Shown: positions 49,817 to 58,959 of the stretch, one piece after another | Numbering within the stretch: the first letter of the stretch is position 1 | Layout: each line of letters opens with the position of its first letter | Source of the DNA: an uncultured Acidimicrobiales bacterium | Lineage (GTDB): Bacteria; Actinomycetota; Acidimicrobiia; Acidimicrobiales; SZUA-35 | NCBI GenBank assembly: GCA_938002965.1 | Contig: CALKZY010000044.1 | Location: forward strand, 1 to 59,559 | DNA: 59,559 nucleotides | Reading direction: 5' to 3' | The notes under the pieces: model-generated | Databases searched by the model: none | What the model saw: only the letters and a program-made list of their open reading frames with translations | Told to the model about the DNA's origin: nothing | Translations under genes and position numbers: made by a program

Positions 49817-52800
49817 CAGAAGAGTGCCTCATCTTGGCGACTCGTTCGCCGTGGGCTTGCGGACTTACTTGCCTCGCCATGCCCGGCCGCCTGCTGCAAA
49901 TTTTCTTCGAGAAGTCGGCTGCGGATCTCTTCCCTCACCTGTGCGTTGGCAATGAACCTTTCTGAACCACACGTCTCGTAAAAACCATACACACCGTCCA
50001 GATCCAAGTCTGACCAACCGTAGGCAGCACAGGCAGTGCGATCGAGATCCATTTGACGGAGGCGCATCTCATCGATCAACGGGTCGCTCGTGGTACGAGA
50101 GTCAAAGGCGTTGTAGAGATCAGTGATTGAAACATACTCGGCCAGCGCCACGTCTCGACTCCGAACAAACTCACTCGCCGCTGAGGCGAGTGAGTTTGTC
50201 GACAGATCCGGGAACGGAAATTGCCTAAGACATCGTGTTATGACGTATTTACTAGCGTTTCCGCGTGGCGTTCTGGCCCGCTCGAACCAAGAGAAATGGA
50301 AAATTGAGTTCAGCACACCTATGACCGAATCTTGATCAGTAGCTATGACAACTACTCCATCCATATAAAGCGACGTGTGACTACGACTAAAGACAAAGAC
50401 TGGAACGCGCGTGTCCAGACTACACACGACGAATCTCTTCAATTGCGACAATTGTGCAAACAATGCTAGCCGTTTATCCCAGAATGACCAGTACCGCGTC
50501 TCATGTATTTGGCTAGTAATCGTATCCCTGTAGGGTTTCACATGTTTGTGCAAATGAGAGGCGAGCAATGGCATTTCCTCGAAGAGCTCGCCCTCAGTCT
50601 CAAACGCGTCGGCATCAATCGCCAACTTGTCTGGCGGTTGCCCGGACATGAGACTGTCGCCGTTGACATACGGCCGAAGAGACATTCGTTCAATTGGATT
50701 GAGCGAGTCGATCAAGGGATCTGTCTTTTCCAGAATGAAACCTCCGTTACCGTACAGCAAAACGCCGCGACCAGCTTTGAAAGGCAATGTCAGCTTCTCT
50801 GCCCTCGACATATCAGCTTGTGAGATATCTGACAGAGAAACTGAGATGCCGCCAACGACCTGGCAGTTCAAGGTGGGTTCAAGCGCAGTTTCAGTAGCGG
50901 AGACCCGCGCAGCCCAAATCTTTGCCGCATGCGTCTTAGCCTCCCCGGGCCATTCAAAGCGAGCGACGGCTCGGTAGAGGAATCCGGAACTGACCAGTTT
51001 TCCAGTCGACATCAGAGCTGTTTTTCCTTGACCAACTCGCTCGCTTCCGATGATTCCCATCGAACCTCCGTTTGCTGTCAAACTCCATGCACGCCGAATA
51101 AAGTGCGCGCAAATGTCGGCTGATCCGGCCAATCCGGCAAGGTCAAGTTTGATCCAACTCTCCACGTTCGCCCCATACGCCGGGGAAATCTTGTGTCCGC
51201 CAAGGAACGGAGGATTCCCAACAACAGCGTCGAAACGACCTCGCTCCACAATCACATCCGGGGCCTCTATCGCCCAGTGCAAAGGCTTCCAACGTTCGTA
51301 GTCGGTATCGACGGTTGGAGTTAGGCCGCGTTCAATGATTCCTTCCAGCCAACCCGCATCAGCGGCTCCCGCCGAATCGGGAGGGTATGCCTTGTGAAGT
51401 GCTTGCCGGAGGTTGCTGTATGCCTCATCGAGCGCTTTCCCTGGTTTGCCACCCAGTTCCAGTCCCGCCGCAATGATCCCGTCGGCGATCTCCCGGAGCG
51501 TTGCCGTTACGTCCTGAAGTTCTTTCATCTGACGTCGTTTGGCCGAAGCGCTCCGGGCCGGGTCCCGCTCATCAATCTCGGTAGCCAGTCGCCTACGGAG
51601 ATCGGCCGCCCGCCGGATAATCGAATCGATGTCGACATCAAAGATGTCGAACGGTCGATCAGCGTGGACCCGTGACGGATCGATATGTAGCTTCCGGAGC
51701 TGATCAAGGTCAGTGATGCCGAGCAGCGAGTTGCCAACGAAGATCTTGTCGTCAACGAACGAGAACGGAAGGTCACGATCAAGCGATACGAGCCACAGGG
51801 AGAGCTTGCACATTTCTACCGCCATGGCGTTGATGTCTGCCCCGTACAAACAGTTGGCGACAACCTGGCGGACAGCCCGCTTGTGCAAGTTTTCCCGGTA
51901 CTGGATAGTCGGGTCTTCAGCCTCCCACGCCTCGACGACTCGCTTGGCCAAGTAGTCCGCCGCCGCCACCAGGAACGCACCCGAACCACAGGCAATGTCG
52001 GCAATCTTAAGATCGAGCAACTCATCGGAGCTTTTGAGCTGCCACTCTTCGCGCGAGTTCGTTTGGTGAGGGCCAGGTGAATAGGAAAGAGGTTCGAGTG
52101 CATGGAGCACGACTTCCTCAGCCAGCGACTTTGGTGTGTAGTGCGCCCCGGCATTCTTCCGGGATGGCGTCTCGGCAACCAATAGGCCATCATCGAGAAC
52201 GACAAGGGGATAACCCCGGAGATCTGATCGAACGATGCCCAGCCAGGGCTCGATGCGCTGGCGGAGGCCAGGATCGCCGGCTGTTACTTGAGCCAGCGCA
52301 CTCTTTGAGACCGGGTCTGACTCAACCTGCAATTTCTTTGCCAATGCGGCCTTAGTTGCCGACTTCGCCGATGGCTGGTCTTCCTTTAACCAAGCCCGAA
52401 TCGCTTCAGCTAGGTCACCAGGATCGGGGTTCTCCGCGGCCAGCTCCTCAAGAGCCGCTAGCGGTATCTCCGGTTCCTCACCCTTCTTACCAAGCAACCC
52501 GAGATGCGGCTCATTTACAACCTCGCAGGTGTAGCCGAGCAGGCCCTCGTACACATATCCAATCTGCTCAACGTCGATCGAGCTGAACGAGAGGCGCCTG
52601 GCGTCCCCTTGAACAGCCGCGTATTGAAGCGACTTGAGGACATGCAGCATGACCCGGTCGGACACGGCAATCGCAAGGGTCCCGTCGTCGGTTCGGCTGG
52701 TCAGAAAGGGAAATCGGGCAGGGTCGAACAGCGATCCGCCGTAGGCGGGCATGCGAAGATTCTCAAACGATGCCCCGGAGAACAGCGCCCGGCTTGTCGC

Positions 52801-53871
52801 GAGGAGACGGTGCCAACAAAGAGACTGGTCTTCCAACGCCTCTTCGCCGTCTACTCCCTCTGCTTCGAGCCGATCGAGTTCGGATGAGATGCCATATCCC
52901 TGCTCGAACAACTCGCCGTTTGGCAGCAGGTCCCTGTCTTCGGCGAACAGCAGGAAGACCACGCGCATCATGATGGTTACCGCCGCGTCGTAGATGACAC
53001 CTGGCGTGTCGGGAAGCGGGTTGGACAGGCCCTGTTGCCTGGCCCGGCTTGCCGATTCAGAGAAGGACTGGATGAGGAGTTCAACCGCCTGTCGGACTTG
53101 GCCACCCAACGCTTCAGTGACTTCTTCCGCTTCGGCAATCGACTCGGTGAACAAAGCAGGCAGCCGCTCCAACTCTTCACCGCCTATCAGGTACTGGCGG
53201 CCCAACAACGTGAGGAAGGCGTCTCGTGTTCGCGGTTCCTCAACCCAGGTCAACGCATCGACAATTCCGGATGCAGCCATCCGCTCTTTGCCGGCACAAA
53301 CGAGGCCCCACCAACGGCCATCAGTTACGACACCGATCTCAACGTCGTTCGCAATGAGGAGAGCTTCGAGCCGATCGATCGGTGATGCCGCCCAGGCGTC
53401 GGTCGGTGTCTTTCGGAGCGAATCGGTGGGATCAACGAGGTAGACAAGCGCCGCCATACCGCTGGTGCCGACCAAAGCGGCGTGAGCTTCCACGGTCACC
53501 GAGCGATTGGGAGAGTGAGCCTCCAAACTCGTACCGGGCCCCCACTCCAGCGAATCGACCCAGCCGATTACATCACGTAGAACAGTTTCAACCCATTTGT
53601 CCTTGGTTGCCCGATAGGTCGCAGCTGACGGCTGGTGGCCGGGGTTCTGATCAAAGGTGGTCCACGCTACTTCGAAGTCTTTCGCTGCGTCCCGAAGTAG
53701 GTCGTACCGGCCCGGATGCACCGATTTGAAATCTGGAATGCCGTCAGGCCACACCTTCTTCAACGGTGGAACAGCTAGGAAGGGCCCCTCGGCGTCGACC
53801 AGTTCCAGCCAGGCGCGATGAATGTCAGACGCTGTCCGACTGCCTGCGTTCCTTGAGCGGCGACTCGACAT
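49816..53871 (-). CDS. drmMI: DISARM class 1 adenine-specific DNA methylase DrmMI
   Basis: This 1351-residue methyltransferase has SAM motif I ADIACGSGAFLVAAADYL near residue 632, GAHYTPKSLAEEVV ahead of it, and the catalytic N6-adenine motif IV GNPPFLGG near 885. The long N-terminal part resembles Eco57I-like enzymes and the C-terminal part should carry target recognition. In class 1 DISARM this enzyme marks host DNA so that the system ignores it. The ATG follows the drmD stop with no gap (TAGATG). Several rarer codons and lower GC appear in the C-terminal third (about 50100-50900), which may mark recombination of the recognition region. Confidence 0.9.
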   Translation of the reverse strand: MSSRRSRNAGSRTASDIHRAWLELVDAEGPFLAVPPLKKVWPDGIPDFKSVHPGRYDLLRDAAKDFEVAWTTFDQNPGHQPSAATYRATKDKWVETVLRDVIGWVDSLEWGPGTSLEAHSPNRSVTVEAHAALVGTSGMAALVYLVDPTDSLRKTPTDAWAASPIDRLEALLIANDVEIGVVTDGRWWGLVCAGKERMAASGIVDALTWVEEPRTRDAFLTLLGRQYLIGGEELERLPALFTESIAEAEEVTEALGGQVRQAVELLIQSFSESASRARQQGLSNPLPDTPGVIYDAAVTIMMRVVFLLFAEDRDLLPNGELFEQGYGISSELDRLEAEGVDGEEALEDQSLCWHRLLATSRALFSGASFENLRMPAYGGSLFDPARFPFLTSRTDDGTLAIAVSDRVMLHVLKSLQYAAVQGDARRLSFSSIDVEQIGYVYEGLLGYTCEVVNEPHLGLLGKKGEEPEIPLAALEELAAENPDPGDLAEAIRAWLKEDQPSAKSATKAALAKKLQVESDPVSKSALAQVTAGDPGLRQRIEPWLGIVRSDLRGYPLVVLDDGLLVAETPSRKNAGAHYTPKSLAEEVVLHALEPLSYSPGPHQTNSREEWQLKSSDELLDLKIADIACGSGAFLVAAADYLAKRVVEAWEAEDPTIQYRENLHKRAVRQVVANCLYGADINAMAVEMCKLSLWLVSLDRDLPFSFVDDKIFVGNSLLGITDLDQLRKLHIDPSRVHADRPFDIFDVDIDSIIRRAADLRRRLATEIDERDPARSASAKRRQMKELQDVTATLREIADGIIAAGLELGGKPGKALDEAYSNLRQALHKAYPPDSAGAADAGWLEGIIERGLTPTVDTDYERWKPLHWAIEAPDVIVERGRFDAVVGNPPFLGGHKISPAYGANVESWIKLDLAGLAGSADICAHFIRRAWSLTANGGSMGIIGSERVGQGKTALMSTGKLVSSGFLYRAVARFEWPGEAKTHAAKIWAARVSATETALEPTLNCQVVGGISVSLSDISQADMSRAEKLTLPFKAGRGVLLYGNGGFILEKTDPLIDSLNPIERMSLRPYVNGDSLMSGQPPDKLAIDADAFETEGELFEEMPLLASHLHKHVKPYRDTITSQIHETRYWSFWDKRLALFAQLSQLKRFVVCSLDTRVPVFVFSRSHTSLYMDGVVVIATDQDSVIGVLNSIFHFSWFERARTPRGNASKYVITRCLRQFPFPDLSTNSLASAASEFVRSRDVALAEYVSITDLYNAFDSRTTSDPLIDEMRLRQMDLDRTACAAYGWSDLDLDGVYGFYETCGSERFIANAQVREEIRSRLLEENLQQAAGHGEASKSASPRRTSRQDEALF

Positions 53872-56800
53872 CTAACTCTCCCAGTTCTCGGCATCAGCCG
53901 GAGTAAGCGCAAACACGATGGCGGCGGCCGTTGTATTGGGCTTCACATCACTGAACCGATCCCGAATGCCGGCTACTTCACGGGCCTCTTCGTCACTCAG
54001 CTCAGCCAACCGTTCCTGCATCGCCCTGATGTCTCGTCGCCGCTGCTGCTTCTGATCCTCGGGGAACAGCTCGGCAACCTGCTCGCTCTCCTTGGACAAC
54101 AACTGGTCCACAGACTCGGTTAGGTTGACGCGAAACGCCGAATAGATCTCCTGTGCCCGTTTCACATCTGCCGATTCGCGCTTCGCCAACTGGCTCGTCA
54201 CCTGTTCCTGCCGCCTGGCTGCGCGCTGGCGCATGGACTCCTCCAGGCGCAGTCGAATCGGTTCGGCGTCAGAGTTCCAAATGTCACAAAGCTGCGCACG
54301 CAAGTCAGCACCAGCCAAGCTCAAGCTCGCGCCATCGAGCGCCTTATCCAACGCCGCCTCGGCCTTCTCCTCCGCCATCGCCCGGCGGCCCTTCAGCCGC
54401 ACGCCCGCCAAAAAGACGTCTTCATGCAGGCGAACGCCGCTCCGCCCGACCAGAACCATGCGGGTAACAGCGGCGACAAAAGACTCGGCCAGGTCATCGA
54501 CCACAACAGCAGTAACGCGGTTCAGCTGAGAGGAGCTGCTCCACAATGCGCTCCGCAACAACCGCTGAGCCTTCTGCACCAGCGGGTGCCCGAGGTGCAA
54601 ATAGGCCACCTCCTCATCAAGGTCCGCCAGCGCCGGATCGAACGTGAAGGGACGAGGCTCGATTGGCTCCCGCTGAGTGATTAGACCCCGGGTAGCGTGA
54701 CTCCAATGAGGCGCAAGGTCGGGCACCTCGAAGATGTCGTCCAAATCCGTGACCGAAGCGGCTCTTAGCGCCGGCTGGTGATCAATGGCCAGAGCGGTCT
54801 CGACAACCCGTTGCAGATTGGCCGGTTCGAGGTGCATCTCAACTTTGGACGCATCAAAGTTCTGTTCGAGCTGGGTCAGCCTGGCGTTGAGTTCGAGCCC
54901 ACCGGCGAGAGCCTCATTGATTACCTCGTTTGGATCAACCTTCTTCGCCTTCGGCTTGGCAGGGGCCCGGCCGGTAAAGTGCTCTTGGATTTCCAAGCCG
55001 ATCACCTGGTTGACCGATCCCAGGTCATGCTCGACATTCGCCACCTTCTTGGCCACACGGCTCATGAAGTCGGCATCGGCGTGGAACAGCGAGGATCCAT
55101 TGGTCGGCGTGAAGTGGACCACCTCAGGGTCCTTACCCTGGCCGTACCTATCTATACGCCCAATGCGTTGCTCCAGCCGAGAGGGGTTGAACGGAATATC
55201 GAAGTTGACCAGCCGGTGACAATGGTCCTGGAGGTCGATGCCCTCGCCCGCCGCGTCGGTAGCCAGCAACACCCGAACGGGTTTCTTGGTCGGGCTCTTG
55301 GTGAAGTCATCCCTGATCCGTTCCCTGGCGTCGTGTGGCGTCGATCCCTGAATCACCTCCAAGACATCGCCGTAGCCGAGCTGGTTCAGGATGCGCTCCA
55401 ACCATTCGACGGTGTCGGCATATTCGGTGAACACCACAACTCGCTCGTCGGACCAGCCGTCGCCTTCCGGCCGACAAATTTCGTCGAGAAACTCGACTAG
55501 GGAGTTAAGGCGAGAGTCTGGACGATTTTCAAAACTAAGACCCCACTCCATGAGCGACTCCAACTGACCGGGGTCGGCGGCCGAAAGCGGGTCCGATGTC
55601 TTGGAACGACGCAACGTATCGGATTCTTCCTGAACCCGAAGGCCTTCCTCCTCATCCGCCTGCCCCTCACCAAGGAGGTCGTCATACAGATCGTCATCCA
55701 GGCCCACGTCCGACTTGGAGTCCAAGTAGTGGGCGAGCGTTCTCCCAAAGGCGTAAGGACTCGACAGGAACCGCTTCTTGAGCAGCATCGCGACAATGCC
55801 GCCACCGGACCGGTCACCATTTTGCTTCGCGCTGTCCTTGACAATCTTGTGGAGGAGGTCGAAGTGTTCTTCCTCGTCCTCCGCTGGCTCGAACCTCAGC
55901 GAGGTCACCCGACGGGCGGTGAACTTGTCGGGCAGTTCACTCTTCAACCGCCGAACCGTCACCTCCCTCAAGGCCTTCGCATCGAGTTGGGCACCTCGGG
56001 AGAAACGACGCGGATCGATCATCTCCATGAGAGCCGTGAACGACTCCGGATGGCCGTTGTGCGGAGTTGCCGACAAGAAAAGCCGATGCTCGCAACGCTC
56101 GGCCAAACGCCGGACAGCGACCGTTCGCTGGGTATCCGTCGCATACCCTTGGCCGTTCGATGACGCAGCAGGGCTCGAAGGGGCCACGTGATGCGCCTCG
56201 TCAACCACAATGACATCGAACGCGTACTGTTTGGCAGTCTTCGGATTTCCAGCCTGAGTCAGAACACTCCGGAGCAGCCTCTGCGCTCGCGGGCGCGGCA
56301 ACCAGGCCATCGAGACAATAACTCTCGGAAACAGCAGGAACGGATTGGCATGTAGTCCATGAGAGCGCCTGACCTCTGCCATCCGCTCACTGTTGATAAT
56401 GGTGAAGTCAAGTCCAAACTTCTCGCTCATCTCATCCTGCCACTTCAAACAAAGACTGGGCGGACAAACGACAACGACGGTCCTGGCCCGGTGGCGAAGG
56501 AGAAGTTCTTGAATCACGAGGCCCGCTTCGATTGTCTTGCCTAGCCCAACGTCATCGGCCAACAGCAGGTTCGTGCGCGGGGCGCTCAACGCTCGACGGA
56601 GCGGCTCAAGCTGGTAGGCCTCAATATTCACCCCGGACCAAAACGGAGCCTGATACCTGTTGGGGTCAGCCGACGTCACGGCGCCCCAGCGAAGAGCATC
56701 AACAAAGCCCGCAAGCTTGCCCGGCTCATCAAACCCCTCGGGTCGAATGAGCTCCGGCAAGCCTTGAGCTGGAGAGACCGAGTTGCCAACCTCAAGCTCC

Positions 56801-57006
56801 CAAACAACCCGGAGGCTCTGATCCATCCGACCCTCATGAAGCGACTGAAGCTCAACGACGTGCGACAGCCCGGCCGTCGACTCGTCAGCCGGGCTACGAG
56901 TCAGGCCCTGCGCCTTCACGTCGGCGACAGCCCACCTCGAACCCCGAACCTCAACAACCTGCCCACGCTCGGGCGGGGCCGTAGCATTCGCCGACCCTGG
57001 GCTCAT
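53872..57006 (-). CDS. drmD: DISARM class 1 SNF2-like helicase DrmD
   Basis: This 1044-residue SNF2/RapA-type ATPase has Walker A in LLLADDVGLGKTIEAG (about 148-163), motif II in VIVVDEAHHVAPSS, a helicase C domain with VVVFTEYADTVEWLERIL and LATDAAGEGIDLQ, and motif VI LEQRIGRIDRYGQGKDP. A charged coiled C-terminal domain follows. It is the promoter-proximal gene of the operon, starting at ATG 57006 without an obvious Shine-Dalgarno sequence. DrmD together with an adenine methylase defines class 1 DISARM, as opposed to DrmE with a cytosine methylase in class 2. Confidence 0.92.
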   Translation of the reverse strand: MSPGSANATAPPERGQVVEVRGSRWAVADVKAQGLTRSPADESTAGLSHVVELQSLHEGRMDQSLRVVWELEVGNSVSPAQGLPELIRPEGFDEPGKLAGFVDALRWGAVTSADPNRYQAPFWSGVNIEAYQLEPLRRALSAPRTNLLLADDVGLGKTIEAGLVIQELLLRHRARTVVVVCPPSLCLKWQDEMSEKFGLDFTIINSERMAEVRRSHGLHANPFLLFPRVIVSMAWLPRPRAQRLLRSVLTQAGNPKTAKQYAFDVIVVDEAHHVAPSSPAASSNGQGYATDTQRTVAVRRLAERCEHRLFLSATPHNGHPESFTALMEMIDPRRFSRGAQLDAKALREVTVRRLKSELPDKFTARRVTSLRFEPAEDEEEHFDLLHKIVKDSAKQNGDRSGGGIVAMLLKKRFLSSPYAFGRTLAHYLDSKSDVGLDDDLYDDLLGEGQADEEEGLRVQEESDTLRRSKTSDPLSAADPGQLESLMEWGLSFENRPDSRLNSLVEFLDEICRPEGDGWSDERVVVFTEYADTVEWLERILNQLGYGDVLEVIQGSTPHDARERIRDDFTKSPTKKPVRVLLATDAAGEGIDLQDHCHRLVNFDIPFNPSRLEQRIGRIDRYGQGKDPEVVHFTPTNGSSLFHADADFMSRVAKKVANVEHDLGSVNQVIGLEIQEHFTGRAPAKPKAKKVDPNEVINEALAGGLELNARLTQLEQNFDASKVEMHLEPANLQRVVETALAIDHQPALRAASVTDLDDIFEVPDLAPHWSHATRGLITQREPIEPRPFTFDPALADLDEEVAYLHLGHPLVQKAQRLLRSALWSSSSQLNRVTAVVVDDLAESFVAAVTRMVLVGRSGVRLHEDVFLAGVRLKGRRAMAEEKAEAALDKALDGASLSLAGADLRAQLCDIWNSDAEPIRLRLEESMRQRAARRQEQVTSQLAKRESADVKRAQEIYSAFRVNLTESVDQLLSKESEQVAELFPEDQKQQRRRDIRAMQERLAELSDEEAREVAGIRDRFSDVKPNTTAAAIVFALTPADAENWES

Positions 57007-57225
57007 TCTGTTTCAACATTTCTTGCGGCGCGACAAGGCGAGCCAAAAGAATGGTGATGAACTACCACTCTTCGATCTCCTTCGCCAGGCTTGCGGCGGA
57101 GCGGCGCCCGGCAGGCGATTAATGCTAGCGGTTGACCGGCCCCTGGACGTGGAGGCTGGCACGTTTGCCCTGTCGGGTATTTCAATCAACAGTTTGTTGT
57201 CGTAGCGACTCATTACTGTTGATTC
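57007..57225. other. Divergent promoter region between drmD and the membrane-protein gene
   Basis: This 219-base region should hold the drmD promoter. Two weak overlapping frames occur: plus 57023-57205 with a TTG start (ELPLFDLLRQACGGAAPGRR) and minus 57013-57210. Neither has a ribosome-binding site or recognisable sequence, so I call neither. TACTGT at 57214-57219 serves the plus-strand gene. Confidence 0.4.
57214..57219 (+). promoter_or_regulatory. Candidate leaderless -10 box (TACTGT)
   Basis: TACTGT lies six bases before GTG 57226. No Shine-Dalgarno sequence precedes that codon. Confidence 0.45.
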
Positions 57226-57855
57226 GTGTCCGAAATTTGGGATTCCTTTCTGGTCGTAACACTGATGATTCCAATCATCGGATTCGCCATGCCCGTCTTG
57301 GCGGTCATCAACCTGTATAGGCCGCCCTTTCGGGAGCGATTCCTCGAATATGTGGCAGAGAGCACCGTCGACCGCTTTGCCGTCGACCCGGCCGCAGACG
57401 ACACAGCCACCTTCTACGCCTGGCTGCACAGACTTAGCGATCGGCACGGACAACTTTCGACCGGTGATGAGGCCGAACTGCTGGCAGACTTCGCTCCCAA
57501 TCACCTTCGACAGATCGAGGTGATAGCGAGCCAAATCCCCCAGCAAGTGAGCCGGGAAATCAAGTGGATCTCGTCGGCCAAATACAGCCCGACGTTCCGA
57601 TTCTTCATCTATCAACTGAGGTGCCGGTGTTGGTTAAGCTCAGCTCGCCTCACCTGGCATGCCACTGTCCGGGCCGCGCCGCTTACATGGAAAGCTTCAG
57701 TTGACGAACTGGCGAAGTCCGGGCCAGCAGTGGCCTACGCGTTGCTACTTGGAGCCGCCGTCCTGGCGATCCCAAGTTTCATCTTCGCCAACATGCGCCC
57801 AAGCGAGTTCTTCTCTCAGGCAGCGGTGATACAGGGCGTGGCAGTCACCGCCTAA
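57226..57855 (+). CDS. Membrane protein, N-terminal part of an interrupted frame
   Basis: This 209-residue protein has an N-terminal membrane helix (FLVVTLMIPIIGFAMPVLAVI), a cytoplasmic region of about 135 residues with YAWLHRLSDRHGQLSTGDEAELL, and a second helix AVAYALLLGAAVLAIPSFIFA near its end. No family recognised. The TAA at 57853-57855 is followed, in the same frame and with no further stop, by 42 codons leading into the gene at 57982. The combined frame 57226-58653 would be a polytopic protein of about 475 residues. I suspect one gene split by a nonsense codon. It is divergent from drmD and lies inside the DISARM island. Confidence 0.6.
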   Translation: MSEIWDSFLVVTLMIPIIGFAMPVLAVINLYRPPFRERFLEYVAESTVDRFAVDPAADDTATFYAWLHRLSDRHGQLSTGDEAELLADFAPNHLRQIEVIASQIPQQVSREIKWISSAKYSPTFRFFIYQLRCRCWLSSARLTWHATVRAAPLTWKASVDELAKSGPAVAYALLLGAAVLAIPSFIFANMRPSEFFSQAAVIQGVAVTA

Positions 57856-57981
57856 GCGCCAACCGTCAACTTCATCCGGCGGCAAGCGGAACGAAGTGGA
57901 CAGAGCGTTCGGAATACGCTGGTCGGGTTCGCCGCGTTTGCCGTTCTTGGAACGGCGTCGACTTGGGTAGTACGCCAAGAT

Positions 57982-58653
57982 GTGAACCCGGCGACCTTTA
58001 CCGCTCCCGAAGACTTGAGGCAGCTGGAATCCCTCGCTTTCGCGCTGACATTCGGACTGTTGGTTGTGTGGAGCGCAGTCAACTTCGGCAGAAGGGTGCG
58101 AGTAACGTGGCAGCCCAACGTAGACCAGCTACTCCACTGGCTCGGAGGCACCTCAGTGCTTGTAATGCTCTCGCCGGTGGTATGGCTCATGGCGCAGACG
58201 TTCCCCGACGCTGAGCCAGAGGACGTCCACATAGGCAGTTGGGTGATATGGGCGCTTTTGGGTGGATTCGTCGGACTGTCGCTCGCATCGCTGGCAATCA
58301 GCATCCGCAAGGCAGTATTTGCCCGAAAAATCCGGCGCGCGATGCCTCACGGCAAACCCAACCGCATCCGCCCCGGCACCCTGGGCTGGCTGCTTTTAGC
58401 AGGCTGGTACGCCGGAGGTATCGGCTTGGTTCTGTTCGCAAGCCAGTTCGACCCCGTCGAGGGCCTTGTCGGCATACCGGCAACAATTGTCGAACTCGTC
58501 GCAACAATCGCCATGGCGATATGGATATTCCTCGGCCTCCCCGCCATACCGCTGGTCGTGATCGGCTACTGGTTCTGGCAGCGACGACAGGTCAGGTGTG
58601 ACCTAAACGCCATACGACAGCCACCTCCACCCCAGCCGCTGCCACAAGAGTAG
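57982..58653 (+). CDS. Polytopic membrane protein, C-terminal part of the interrupted frame
   Basis: From GTG 57982 the product has 223 residues and about five helices, including ALTFGLLVVWSAVNFG, VLVMLSPVVWLMAQTF, IWALLGGFVGLSLASLAIS and ATIAMAIWIFLGLPAIPLVVIGYWF. It has a basic interhelical loop and a proline-rich tail. The same frame is open upstream to the TAA at 57853-57855 and there encodes another helix (TLVGFAAFAVLGTASTWVV) that GTG 57982 would omit. That supports either a CTG start near 57919 or, more simply, a single gene broken by the TAA. No family recognised. Confidence 0.55.
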   Translation: MNPATFTAPEDLRQLESLAFALTFGLLVVWSAVNFGRRVRVTWQPNVDQLLHWLGGTSVLVMLSPVVWLMAQTFPDAEPEDVHIGSWVIWALLGGFVGLSLASLAISIRKAVFARKIRRAMPHGKPNRIRPGTLGWLLLAGWYAGGIGLVLFASQFDPVEGLVGIPATIVELVATIAMAIWIFLGLPAIPLVVIGYWFWQRRQVRCDLNAIRQPPPPQPLPQE

Positions 58654-58754
58654 TACCAATTGCGCCGACTCGAATCGCCGATCACCACTCGACTGTTGGG
58701 CGACTTATCTACCAGTCACCGTTCGCCGACTCTAAGCCGGGCCCTCACGAAAGC

Positions 58755-58760
58755 TACACT
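58755..58760 (+). promoter_or_regulatory. Candidate leaderless -10 box (TACACT)
   Basis: TACACT stands exactly seven bases before ATG 58768, fixing the antitoxin start. Confidence 0.55.
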
Positions 58761-58767
58761 GATACCC

Positions 58768-58959
58768 ATGAGCATCGCAACAGGCAATCTCGACGTTGAG
58801 ACGGTTCGTATGTTCCTGCTTGCATTCGAGTCGTTTCGCTTGAAGCAAGACGATGCCCGCCGCCGCGAAATCGTCGCCTGGTTGGACGAGGAGTTCGACT
58901 TCTCGGCGGAGGAACTAGCGCAAGGCGACGATTGGCTCCGCTCGAATGGCCTCGTTTAG
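58768..58959 (+). CDS. Antitoxin-like protein of the second PIN module
   Basis: This 63-residue protein is mostly helical and acidic (VETVRMFLLAFESFRLKQDD), with a C-terminal VAWLDEEFDFSAEELAQGDDWL that aligns with the tail of the antitoxin at 40769. It lacks a recognisable ribbon-helix-helix segment, so it may neutralise its toxin without binding DNA. The toxin gene overlaps it by 14 bases. No operator repeats are seen upstream, unlike the first module. Confidence 0.6.
   Translation: MSIATGNLDVETVRMFLLAFESFRLKQDDARRREIVAWLDEEFDFSAEELAQGDDWLRSNGLV

Noticed and set aside
49816..57006. Reading the drmD and methylase pair as a type I or type III restriction system
   Set aside because: No HsdS-like or Res subunit is present, and the DUF1998, PLD and DrmA-type helicase genes in one overlapping operon fit DISARM class 1.
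57013..57615. A 200-codon minus-strand frame overlapping the membrane-protein gene and ending just before drmD
   Set aside because: It is antisense to clear membrane helices on the plus strand and has poor amino-acid composition.
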